In this document: positions 16,159 to 23,007 of the stretch, piece by piece
Layout: each line of letters opens with the position of its first letter
Position numbering within the stretch: position 1 is the first letter of the stretch
Assembly: GCF_008728835.1 (NCBI RefSeq)
Contig: NZ_CP042582.1
Span: 5,801,247-5,865,246, forward strand
Reading direction: 5' to 3'
Source: Hypericibacter adhaerens
GTDB lineage: Bacteria > Pseudomonadota > Alphaproteobacteria > Dongiales > Dongiaceae
Length of the DNA: 64,000 nt
Made by a program: the position numbers and the translations under genes
Notes under the pieces: model-generated
What the model was told of the DNA's origin: nothing
Seen by the model: only the letters and a program-made list of their open reading frames with translations
Database searches by the model: none

Positions 16159-17405
16159 GCGGGTCCGCCGTCGAGCCGGCTCGTTTCGTCCGGCAGGCCG
16201 AACACCGCCTGCGGCTCGTGCACGCCGGGCAGCTCGAAGCGGCCGAGCGGCGTCATCTCGATGCCGCAGGGCGAGGCGAAGCGCTCCGAGGCGACGACGC
16301 GCCGGCCGAGCTGCCGGCAGAGACGCTCGAGGCGGGTCGTGAGGTTGACGGCATGGCCGATCACGGTGAAGTCGAGCCGGTCGGGCGCGCCGATATTGCC
16401 GTACATCACCGTGCCGGTATGGAGCGCCACGCCCACCTCGAGCGTGGCTTCGCCCGCCTCGCGTCGGTTGAGGTTGAGCTCGTCGAGGGCGGCCAGCGCG
16501 CGCCGCGCCGCCTTGAGCGCGGTGCGGCAGGCGCGGTCGCGATCGAGATCGTCGACGATCGGGAAGATCGCCAGCATCGCGTCGCCGATGAATTTCAGCA
16601 CCTCGCCGCCCAGCGCCTGCACGGGTGCGGCCATGCAGCCGAAATAGTCGTTGAGCAGCTCGATCACGCGATCGGGCGCCATGCCCTCGCTCAAGGCGGT
16701 GAAGCCGCGCAGGTCGCAATAGAAGATCGCCGCCGCCATGGTCACGCCGGCGCCGCGGCGGATCTGGCCCTGAAGCACGCGCTGGCCGGCATCATGGCCG
16801 AGATAGGTGTCGAGCAGCGTCGAGGCGATGCGCTTGACCTCGCGCACCTCGACCGCGACGGTGAAAAGCGGCAGCAGCCCCTTGAAGCGCGCGATCTCGG
16901 GCGCGGTGAAGCCGCCCGGCCGGTCGGTCGCGACCGCCGTCGTGTTGATCGTGCCGCTGGTGAAGGGGACCGGCAGCAGAAGATAGTCGGTGACGCCTTC
17001 CGCCTTGAGGTCGTTCAGGATCGGGAAATCGAACGGCGTCGCGGGATCCTCGATGCGGCGGCGGATCTCGTTGACGCGGCGCTCGTGGAGCAGGCGGATC
17101 GGGCTGTCGAGATAGACCTGCTCCTGATAGATGCCATGCTCGCGCGCCACCAGCTGCACCTGGTCGCGGTTGCGCCACCAGTGGAAGCCCTGGGCCGCCA
17201 CCTGCGGATGCAGCGTGCGGACGCTGAGGAAGAAGCGGAACAGCGGGAACCCGCTATCCACCAGCCGCCGGCAGAAGCCTTCGATCAGGCCCTCGCTCGA
17301 GCGCTGCTCGCGCCCGTCGATCAGCAGCCATTGCGCGGCCGGATCGGCGCAAGGGGCCGAAGCCGTCGGGGAGGCCTGGAGCTCGTCGGTCAGAAGCTGG
17401 GGCAT
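16155..17405 (-). CDS. class III adenylate cyclase, first of a tandem pair
   Basis: A 416-residue paralog of its downstream neighbour, with the same architecture. The N-terminal region shares HPQVA and FPIL-LKAEGVTDY patterns with the neighbour, and the cyclase domain carries YCDLRGFTALSEG, FIGDAMLAIFP, LDFTVIGHAVNL and TTRLE. All catalytic positions are present, so both copies look active. The start at 17405 (MPQLLTDELQ) is the first methionine of the conserved region; a longer upstream frame runs into the intergenic region. The sensed signal is unknown. Confidence 0.85.
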   Translation of the reverse strand: MPQLLTDELQASPTASAPCADPAAQWLLIDGREQRSSEGLIEGFCRRLVDSGFPLFRFFLSVRTLHPQVAAQGFHWWRNRDQVQLVAREHGIYQEQVYLDSPIRLLHERRVNEIRRRIEDPATPFDFPILNDLKAEGVTDYLLLPVPFTSGTINTTAVATDRPGGFTAPEIARFKGLLPLFTVAVEVREVKRIASTLLDTYLGHDAGQRVLQGQIRRGAGVTMAAAIFYCDLRGFTALSEGMAPDRVIELLNDYFGCMAAPVQALGGEVLKFIGDAMLAIFPIVDDLDRDRACRTALKAARRALAALDELNLNRREAGEATLEVGVALHTGTVMYGNIGAPDRLDFTVIGHAVNLTTRLERLCRQLGRRVVASERFASPCGIEMTPLGRFELPGVHEPQAVFGLPDETSRLDGGPA

Positions 17406-17710
17406 GGGAGATTGGGCATAGACCCGGGTGTTCGCGTCGGTCAAGAAATCCACCGGCAAGGCATCGGGCCCGGATGCGTTCCCGGCGGGGCGGAAGAAGG
17501 CTCCGAACCGGCGATGTGGGGGTGGCGAGCGGGTGCGGCAATGGGGCCTGCCTGTCCCGGCGGGCGATGGCGACAAAAAGCCGGCGGCGAGGCCGGTTAA
17601 CCCACCGAAACCACGATCAGATTGTGGTTGAACCCGGCGCGGCAATCGCCCATTTATCGGAGCAGAGAGCTAGGATATTCCAGGCCGCGCCGGAGGAGGC
17701 GCTCCCACCG
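17406..17710. other. divergent intergenic region between cyclase and nfu genes
   Basis: These 305 bases hold no gene that I can support. An inverted repeat, AACCAC at 17609-17614 and GTGGTT at 17624-17629, overlaps a candidate nfu promoter: TTGAAC at 17628-17633, 17 bases, then CATTTA at 17651-17656. Confidence 0.4.
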
Positions 17711-18271
17711 ATGTTCATCCAGACCGAGCAGACCCCCAACCCGGCCACGCTCAAGTTCCTGCCGGGCCGCGACGTGATGGGCGACGGCACCGCCAACTTC
17801 CCGACCGCCGAGACCGCCGGCCGCTCGCCCCTGGCGCAGCGCCTGTTCCAGGTCGAAGGCGTGACCGGCGTGTTCTTCGGTTCCGACTTCGTCACGGTCA
17901 CCAAGGCCGAGGAGAAGGAATGGGGCCTGATGAAGCCCGCGATCCTCGGCGTCATCATGGAGCATTTCGTCGCCGGCAAGCCGGTGATCCTGGAGGGCGC
18001 GGCCGACGCGCCGGCCGAGGACGCGGTCGCGGCGGAGGACGAGGAGATCGTCTCGCAGATCAAGGATCTGCTCGATACCCGCGTGCGCCCGGCCGTGGCC
18101 CAGGACGGCGGCGACATCATCTTCCGCGGCTTCGAGGAAGGCGTGGTTTACCTGCATATGCAGGGCTCCTGCTCCGGCTGCCCCAGCTCGACCGCCACGC
18201 TGAAGATGGGCATCGAGAACATGCTCAAGCACTACGTGCCGGAGGTGGTCGCGGTCGAAGCGGTGCCGTAA
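17711..18271 (+). CDS. NifU family Fe-S cluster carrier (Nfu type)
   Basis: A 186-residue protein with an N-terminal Nfu_N domain (TEQTPNPATLKFLPGR at about 5-20, then GVTGVFFGSDFVTV) and a C-terminal NifU domain. The latter holds the cluster-binding CSGC (Cys 154 and 157) after VAQDGGDIIF. It carries and delivers 4Fe-4S clusters to apo-proteins in the cytoplasm. An acidic linker lies between the domains. The start ATG at 17711 is the family N-terminus; the longer upstream frame is intergenic. It is divergent from the cyclase pair. Confidence 0.95.
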   Translation: MFIQTEQTPNPATLKFLPGRDVMGDGTANFPTAETAGRSPLAQRLFQVEGVTGVFFGSDFVTVTKAEEKEWGLMKPAILGVIMEHFVAGKPVILEGAADAPAEDAVAAEDEEIVSQIKDLLDTRVRPAVAQDGGDIIFRGFEEGVVYLHMQGSCSGCPSSTATLKMGIENMLKHYVPEVVAVEAVP

Positions 18272-18282
18272 GGTCCCCAACC

Positions 18283-18368
18283 GTCATCCCCGCGAAAGAG
18301 CGCGTGAAGAAATCGAGAGCATCACGCAAGGGCGTGGCAAACACTCAAGCCCCCTCCCCTTGCGGGAG
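18283..18368 (+). repeat. dispersed composite repeat, copy interrupted by the IS110 element (left part)
   Basis: The unit starts GTCATCCCCGCGAAAG, continues GAGCGCGTGAAGAAATCG, and ends GCCCCCTCCCCTTGCGGGAG at the IS junction. It resumes beyond the IS at 19546-19567 as AG, GGGGTTGGGGGAGGGG, TGCC. The same unit occurs intact but inverted at 19690-19840. Confidence 0.8.
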
Positions 18369-18388
18369 CAACCATGATCGTGCGGGGA

Positions 18389-19348
18389 TCATGGAGTGAC
18401 GGCTTTATCCTGCCAGGGAGTAGCCCTGGCGAGGATAGCGTTGGCGATCTCAACTAGCTTCCTGGCGCAAGCGACGGTGGCGACCTTGTGGTGCTTGCCC
18501 TTTGCGATAAGGCGCTTGTAGAGGGCCAGGAGGATGGGGTTCCAGCGCTGAGAGGCAGAGAAGGCGGCCTGGTAGATGCTGCGTCGGAGCCGTTTTCTGC
18601 CGCCGGCGATATGGCGCTCACCGGTATGCTCGCCACTTTCATCGTCGAAGGGAGCGACACCAACCAGGGCGGCGGCCTCGGCACGGGTCATGCGGCCGAG
18701 CTCGGGCATGCGCAGGACGAAGCTGAGGGCGGTGAGCGGGCCCAGGCCGGGGATGCTCTCCAGCAGATCCAGCTTGAGAGCCAGGTCGGGGTGACGGCGG
18801 AGCTTGGCCAGCAGCCGGACGATTTCCCTGTCGCGGCGCCTGGACAGGCGGGTGATCTCAGTCTCGAGATAGCGTTTGTGCGCCGGCAGGCTGTAGCGAT
18901 CGCGCCGGGTCTTCAGCCGGCTGATATCCTCGCCGATCTGCTCGATCAGGGTGAGATGCTCGGCCCACGGCGCCAAACGTTCATCGGGCGCCGGGCGGAT
19001 GCTGTCGGGCTCCATGTCCGCCGTCGCCACCGCGATCAGGCGAGCATCGATCTTGTCGTTCTTGGCTCGCTTCTTCTTGAACCGCCGAAAGCCTTTCACC
19101 TGAGCCGGATCGAGCAGCACGACGCAAAACCCCACCCGGCGAAGATGCGCCGCCACCGCCGCCTCGTAATGGCCGCTCGCCTCCAACCCGACCCGCTCGA
19201 CCCCATGCTCGCGCAGCCAGCTCTCGATCTGCTGGTATCCCGCCGGATCGTTGCTGGCCTGCAGCCGGTCCGGCCCAGCGGCCAACGCCACATCGAGCTT
19301 GCGCTTCGACACGTCGATACCCGCCGTTTCCGTGATAGACTTGCTCAT
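18389..19348 (-). CDS. IS110-family transposase (bridge-RNA-guided recombinase)
   Basis: A 319-residue DEDD/serine recombinase. The N-terminal RuvC-like half shows GIDVSKRKLDVAL (Asp), VGLEASGHYE (Glu) and KNDKIDARL (Asp pair). The C-terminal Transposase_20 half has SIPGLGPLTAL, EAAALVGVAPF and LRRSIYQAAF, which carries the expected nucleophilic serine. Length and domains are intact, so the protein is probably functional. The start is ATG 19348 (MSKSITETAGIDVSK). The frame stays open upstream to about 19603, beyond the element's own end, so the extra residues are not protein-coding. It needs a bridge RNA, for which the adjacent 199 bases are the candidate. Confidence 0.92.
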   Translation of the reverse strand: MSKSITETAGIDVSKRKLDVALAAGPDRLQASNDPAGYQQIESWLREHGVERVGLEASGHYEAAVAAHLRRVGFCVVLLDPAQVKGFRRFKKKRAKNDKIDARLIAVATADMEPDSIRPAPDERLAPWAEHLTLIEQIGEDISRLKTRRDRYSLPAHKRYLETEITRLSRRRDREIVRLLAKLRRHPDLALKLDLLESIPGLGPLTALSFVLRMPELGRMTRAEAAALVGVAPFDDESGEHTGERHIAGGRKRLRRSIYQAAFSASQRWNPILLALYKRLIAKGKHHKVATVACARKLVEIANAILARATPWQDKAVTP

Positions 19349-19545
19349 CTTCGTCGACCCCACCTTGCGTTGATCCGAACCAGGGTGTTCTTGCAACCAT
19401 CCGGGTCCGATGAAGGGTCGGCTGCGATCCCGCTCCCGCGCAGTCCAGAAGACTTCGAGGGTGTCGATCCGACAACCGACAGTCCGGGCCGGGGTGGCCA
19501 CCCCGGCCCGGACCACGCTCCATGCTCTCACATCTCGCTCATACA
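19349..19545 (-). ncRNA. predicted IS110 bridge RNA in the left noncoding end
   Basis: Read on the minus strand, the order is as follows. First comes a 32-bp perfect palindrome hairpin (19482-19513). Next is a target-binding loop: left guide ACACCCT (19458-19464), hairpin AGTC-TTCTG-GACT (19442-19454) and right guide GCGGGAG (19433-19439). Last is a donor-binding loop: left guide ATGGTTGC (19393-19400), hairpin GAAC-ACCCTG-GTTC (19377-19390) and right guide ACGCAAG (19364-19370). The left donor guide equals the element's right end (18368-18375) over 8 bases. The right target guide is the exact complement of the target's right half CTCCCGC. The left target guide matches ACCCCCT at 6 of 7, and the right donor guide pairs with CTTGTAT with one wobble and one mismatch. 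Transcript ends are not determined. Confidence 0.75.
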
Positions 19546-19567
19546 AGGGGGTTGGGGGAGGGGTGCC
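19546..19567 (+). repeat. dispersed composite repeat interrupted by IS110 (right part)
   Basis: AG, GGGGTTGGGGGAGGGG and TGCC continue the copy broken at 18368. The first two bases are the duplicated core. Confidence 0.75.
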
Positions 19568-19689
19568 ACGGACGCAGCTGGGGGCATCCCTGCGATCAAT
19601 CACCGCTCTGGAGGCAGAAGGCCTAGACAGGGCGCCAAGCGAGCGAGCCCGAGCAGATCAGGCTCCGCTTGTTTGCCAGGATCTCGCAC

Positions 19690-19840
19690 GGCATCGCCCC
19701 TCCCCCTACCCCCTCCCGCAAGGGGAGGGGGCGAGAGAGTTCTTTGGCATCGCCGATTTCTTCACACGCTCGAAAGCGGGGATCCAGCGCCAAGCTCGGT
19801 GTGCTGGATCAAAGTGGATCCCCGCTTTCGCGGGGATGAC
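19690..19840 (-). repeat. intact inverted copy of the composite repeat
   Basis: On the minus strand it reads GTCATCCCCGCGAAAGCGG, an inner palindrome (TGGATCCCCGCTTTCG at 19815-19830 against CGAAAGCGGGGATCCA at 19771-19786), GTGTGAAGAAATCG and GCCCCCTCCCCTTGCGGGAG, then GGGGTAGGGGGAGGGG. The stretch 19548-19860 otherwise holds no gene that I can support. Together with the left copy it makes a large imperfect inverted repeat around the IS element. Confidence 0.75.
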
Positions 19841-19860
19841 GCCAGCGCAACGTCTTCGCG

Positions 19861-20448
19861 TCACCCCGCCGGGATCGGCTCCAGCGGCCGCGGCATCATC
19901 TCCTGGCCGGGCGGCAATGCCGAATCGCTATAGAGCGCATAGCGGCGCGGATTGAAGAGCTGGTAGTGCCACCATTCGTTCCGGTAGAAGTCCCAGCCGG
20001 CGGCCGTCATCAGGCCGAGCAGCAGGACCCGGTTGCGCTGCGCCTCGAGCGGGACGTCCAGCCGGGCATGATGCGCGATGGGTCGGAACTCGTCGAAACC
20101 GGTTCCCATCTCCAGCTCGCGGCCCTGCCCGTCGATCAGCGTCAGGTCGACGGCGACGCCGCGCGAATGGGGCGAGCCGCGGCGCGGATCGGCGAGGAAC
20201 TCCGGATTGGGATCCTTGTTCCACAGCGCCCATTGCGCTTCGCTCGGCCGGAAGGCGTCGAAGATCTTGAAGCGGTATCCCAGCGCGCGGGCGAGCTCGA
20301 TGGCGCGCGCCAGCGCCTCGGCGGCGTCGCGATGCAGGTAGCAGCGCGCATGGGCATAGATCGGCTTGCCGGTGATGTTCCGGACCGTGGCATAGGCGAG
20401 GTCGATCTCGACATCCCACTGCGGCGGCTTTATCTCGACCAGGTCCAT
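19861..20448 (-). CDS. ddpX: D-alanyl-D-alanine dipeptidase (VanX/DdpX type, M15D)
   Basis: A 195-residue zinc dipeptidase that splits D-Ala-D-Ala, for recycling of cell-wall dipeptide. The family site is complete: Arg 67 in DAFRP, His 94 and Asp 101 in SPHSRGVAVD, Glu 158 and His 161 in NEWWHY. No signal peptide is seen, so it is cytoplasmic, unlike resistance-operon VanX only in context; no vanH or vanA genes are nearby. It is divergent from tsaB with an 86-base gap. Confidence 0.92.
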   Translation of the reverse strand: MDLVEIKPPQWDVEIDLAYATVRNITGKPIYAHARCYLHRDAAEALARAIELARALGYRFKIFDAFRPSEAQWALWNKDPNPEFLADPRRGSPHSRGVAVDLTLIDGQGRELEMGTGFDEFRPIAHHARLDVPLEAQRNRVLLLGLMTAAGWDFYRNEWWHYQLFNPRRYALYSDSALPPGQEMMPRPLEPIPAG

Positions 20449-20497
20449 CGGCCCTCTCTCGGCTTGCGGCGCCGTTTGGCGCAGAATGGCACCGGCA

Positions 20498-20509
20498 TGA
20501 TAGCTATCA
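20498..20509. promoter_or_regulatory. palindrome between divergent ddpX and tsaB
   Basis: TGATAGCTATCA is a perfect 12-bp palindrome in the 86-base divergent gap, 26 bases before the tsaB ATG. A possible operator; no regulator can be named. Confidence 0.3.
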
Positions 20510-20534
20510 GGAATTCAAGGTTCGGTGAATCCGC

Positions 20535-21329
20535 ATGAGCGGTCCGGAGATCGCGGCACCGGCGGAGGGCGCCGTCGAGTTCGGCGGACCGATCGGCCGG
20601 CCGGGCGCCTTGCATCCGGCGGCGATCGCCAACCCGACGCTGCTGGCGCTCGACAGCTCGGGCGCCGCCTGCTCGGTCGCCGTCTGGCGCGACGGCGCCC
20701 TGATCGCGCATCGCGCGGAGACCATGACACGCGGCCATGGCGAGCGGCTCCTGCCGATGGTCGCGGAGACGATGCGGGCGGCGGGTCTCGCGATGGCGGC
20801 GCTCGACGCCGTCGCGGTCACGGTCGGGCCCGGCAGCTTTACCGGCTTGCGCATCGGTCTCGCCGCGGCGCGCGGGCTGGGTCTGGCACTGGGGCGCCCG
20901 GTCGCGGGCCTCACCAGCTTCCTCGCGGTCGCCGCGTCGTTGCCGACGGCATTGCGCGACGCGCGCGAGATCCTGATCGCGCTCGATACGCGGCGCGAGG
21001 ATCTGTTCCTGCAGCGCTTCGACCCGCAGTTGCGTGCCATCGGATCGGCATGGCTGGCGACACCGGCCGAGGCCGTCGCCGATCTGCCCGCGATTCCTTG
21101 GCTCGTGGCGGGCGACGGGTTGCCGCTCCTGGCACCGGTCCTGCCCCGCGATCGCGACATCGCGCGGGCGCCGGGACCGGGCCACATCGAGGCCGCCGGG
21201 TTCGTGGCCTTGGCGGCGCGGCTGCTGGCCGAAGGCGGCGAGGGAGCGGCAGGTCCGCTCCTGTTGCCGGAGCCGTTCTATTTGCGCGCGCCCGACGTCA
21301 AGCTGCCGGCCGGGCTCGCCGCGCCATGA
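20535..21329 (+). CDS. tsaB: tRNA threonylcarbamoyladenosine biosynthesis protein TsaB
   Basis: A 264-residue member of the ASKHA fold that partners TsaD in forming t6A37 on ANN-decoding tRNAs. Blocks are LLALDSSGAACSVAVW, RGHGERLLPMVAE and VTVGPGSFTGLRIGLAAARG. About 35 residues precede the conserved start, longer than usual. An in-frame TTG at 20610 would give a family-length protein, so the true start is open. The stop overlaps the rimI ATG (ATGA), the standard tsaB-rimI pair. Confidence 0.93.
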   Translation: MSGPEIAAPAEGAVEFGGPIGRPGALHPAAIANPTLLALDSSGAACSVAVWRDGALIAHRAETMTRGHGERLLPMVAETMRAAGLAMAALDAVAVTVGPGSFTGLRIGLAAARGLGLALGRPVAGLTSFLAVAASLPTALRDAREILIALDTRREDLFLQRFDPQLRAIGSAWLATPAEAVADLPAIPWLVAGDGLPLLAPVLPRDRDIARAPGPGHIEAAGFVALAARLLAEGGEGAAGPLLLPEPFYLRAPDVKLPAGLAAP

Positions 21330-21826
21330 CGAGCCGCGCCCCCGACCTCGCCGTCAGGCCCGCCGTCGCCTTCGATCTCGACGCGCTGGCGCAGCTTCAC
21401 GCGGAAGCCTTCGCCCAGGCCTGGGATCAACCCTGGAGCCGTGAATCCATCGCCACGCTGCTGGCGATGCCGGGCAGCTTCGGCCTGATCGGATTGATCG
21501 ACGGCGTGCCGGCGGGTCTTGTCATCGCGCGGGTGGCCGGCGGCGAGGCGGAGATCCTGACCCTCGGCGTCACGCCCGATGCGCGCCGCCGGGGCCTGGC
21601 GCGGTTGCTGCTGGACGAGACCGTCAGCCACGCCGCCGCGGAAGGGGCCGAGCGGCTGTTCCTCGAGGTCGCCGAGGACAATCTTCCGGCGCAGTCGCTC
21701 TATCACGGCGCCGATTTCGTCAGGGTGGGGCGGCGGCCGGACTATTATGCGCGCGGCACGGGCGTCCGCGTCGCGGCCCTGATCCTGGCGCGTCCCCTGG
21801 CGGTGCTGCCCTTCGACGCGCTGTGA
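21326..21826 (+). CDS. rimI: ribosomal-protein-alanine N-acetyltransferase RimI
   Basis: A 166-residue GNAT acetyltransferase that acetylates the N-terminal alanine of ribosomal protein S18. It shows the acetyl-CoA motif VTPDARRRGLARLLL, the late LEVAEDNLPAQSLYHGADF block and the tyrosine-containing VGRRPDYY. It overlaps tsaB by four bases. An intergenic region with a clear promoter for mucR follows. Confidence 0.92.
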   Translation: MTSRAPDLAVRPAVAFDLDALAQLHAEAFAQAWDQPWSRESIATLLAMPGSFGLIGLIDGVPAGLVIARVAGGEAEILTLGVTPDARRRGLARLLLDETVSHAAAEGAERLFLEVAEDNLPAQSLYHGADFVRVGRRPDYYARGTGVRVAALILARPLAVLPFDAL

Positions 21827-21936
21827 CACAAGAACCCGTCCGCCCCGTCAGTATCGAGTGGCGCGGGCCAGTAGAAATGCCGAATAACCATAAGAAAGTT
21901 CGGCTTCCGCCTATCCGAATATTTGTTGTTTTCGTC

Positions 21937-21964
21937 TTGACCGATGAAGGCCCGGCCGTATGCT
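21937..21964 (+). promoter_or_regulatory. candidate mucR promoter
   Basis: TTGACC at 21937-21942 and TATGCT at 21959-21964 are separated by 16 bases. Upstream lies an inverted repeat, GCCGAA at 21879-21884 and TTCGGC at 21899-21904, in an unusually AT-rich stretch. This suits the AT-preferring, often self-repressing MucR family. Confidence 0.55.
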
Positions 21965-22000
21965 TGCGCGGCCTTTAAACAACCTGGACCCCTTTTCATC

Positions 22001-22411
22001 ATGGCCGACACTGCGAAGACTCAGGATCTGCTGCCGCTCGTGGCCGACATCGTTGCCGCGCATCTCTCGAACAATTCAGTGCCGGTGGCGGAGCTGCCCA
22101 ACCTGATTCGCGATGTCTATCGCGCGCTCTCGACGGTGGGCGAGGCCGAGATCCCGAGCGAGCGGCCCGAGCCGGCCGTGCCGGCGAAGAAGTCGGTGTT
22201 CCCCGACTACATCGTCTGCCTGGAGGACGGGAAGAAGCTGAAGATGCTGAAGCGGCATCTGCGGACGGCCTACAACATGACGCCGCAGGAATATCGCGAG
22301 CGCTGGGGCCTGCCGGCCGACTATCCGATGGTAGCCCCCAATTACGCCAAGCAGCGCAGCAAATTGGCCAAGCAGATCGGGCTCGGCACCAAGGCCCGCC
22401 GCCGGCGCTGA
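22001..22411 (+). CDS. mucR: Ros/MucR family transcriptional regulator lacking two zinc ligands
   Basis: A 136-residue DNA-binding protein of the alphaproteobacterial Ros/MucR family. The family blocks are present: LVADIVAAHLSNNSV, FPDYIVCLEDGKKLKMLKRH, MTPQEYRERWGLPADYPMV and APNYAKQRS. The zinc finger is degenerate. Cys 73 and His 86 remain, but the second cysteine is Asp 76 and the last histidine is Tyr 91. Zinc-free Ros homologues with an aspartate at the second-cysteine position are known in Mesorhizobium, so it may still bind DNA. The ATG at 22001 is the family start. A GGACCT/AGGTCC hairpin at 22413-22427 follows the stop. Confidence 0.9.
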   Translation: MADTAKTQDLLPLVADIVAAHLSNNSVPVAELPNLIRDVYRALSTVGEAEIPSERPEPAVPAKKSVFPDYIVCLEDGKKLKMLKRHLRTAYNMTPQEYRERWGLPADYPMVAPNYAKQRSKLAKQIGLGTKARRRR

Positions 22412-22578
22412 CGGACCTCGCAGGTCCTTCACCCCTCTCGCCTTTCGCGAGGCCGGCCGCCCTTCGGCCGCGGCCGCCGATCCCCCTTGCCTGATCGGGC
22501 AGGGGCCTCCCAGGGTAGGCGGCCGGCGGGCTTGCCACTATACTTTCGTTGAGCGGGTTCCCGAGGTAGGCTGAACGG

Positions 22579-23007
22579 ATGACCTCTCGAATTGAAAAGC
22601 TGTGCAACGAGCGCGGCCTGAAGATGACCGATCAGCGCCGCGTGATCGCGCGCGTGCTGTCTGACGCCACGGATCATCCGGATGTGGAGCAGGTCTATCG
22701 CCGGGCCACGGCGATCGACCCGCGGATCTCGATCTCGACCGTCTATCGCACCGTCAAGCTGTTCGAGGAGGCCAGCATCCTCGACCGCCACGATTTCCGC
22801 GACGGCCGGGCGCGCTACGAGGAGGTGCCGGAGCATCATCACGATCACCTGATCGATGTGCAGTCCGGACGCGTGATCGAGTTCAACAACGAGGAGATCG
22901 AGAAGCTGCAGCATGCGGTGGCCGAGAAGCTCGGCTATCGCCTGATCGGGCATCGTCTCGAGCTCTACGGCGTGCCGCTGGTCGGCGGGAAAGAGCGCAA
23001 GGAATGA
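22579..23007 (+). CDS. fur: Fur family transcriptional regulator
   Basis: A 142-residue metal-dependent regulator. The winged helix is at about 10-80 (LKMTDQRRVIARVL, ISISTVYRTVKLFEE) and the dimer/metal domain contains EEVPEHHHDHLIDV and the late EKLGYRLIGHRLELYG. It lacks the structural CxxC motifs, as do the Fur/Mur proteins of alphaproteobacteria, so iron versus manganese sensing cannot be decided here. A TATACT box at 22539-22544 gives a plausible -10 with a weak -35. The stop overlaps the olsB start (ATGA), so fur and the ornithine-lipid genes are one operon. Confidence 0.9.
   Translation: MTSRIEKLCNERGLKMTDQRRVIARVLSDATDHPDVEQVYRRATAIDPRISISTVYRTVKLFEEASILDRHDFRDGRARYEEVPEHHHDHLIDVQSGRVIEFNNEEIEKLQHAVAEKLGYRLIGHRLELYGVPLVGGKERKE

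Larger units (their letters stand above)
18369..19547 (-). mobile_element. IS110-family insertion sequence, about 1179 bp, CT core
   Basis: In the transposase orientation the left end starts CT-TGTATGAG (19547 downward) and the right end finishes GGTTG before a second CT at 18368-18367. Joining the flanks regenerates TTGCGGGAG-GGGGTTGGGGG, which matches the intact repeat at 19690-19735 except for one base, so the boundaries are well fixed. There are no terminal inverted repeats and no target duplication beyond the shared CT, as expected for IS110. The left noncoding end is 199 bases and the right only 20, the layout of the IS110 subgroup (not IS1111). Confidence 0.9.

Noticed and set aside
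18389..19603. 404-codon version of the IS110 transposase
   Set aside because: The extra N-terminal 85 codons pass through the noncoding left end and beyond the mapped element boundary at 19547; the family start is ATG 19348.
19861..20448. Glycopeptide-resistance VanX
   Set aside because: The active site fits VanX/DdpX, but no vanH, vanA or vanRS genes are present; a housekeeping dipeptidase is more likely.
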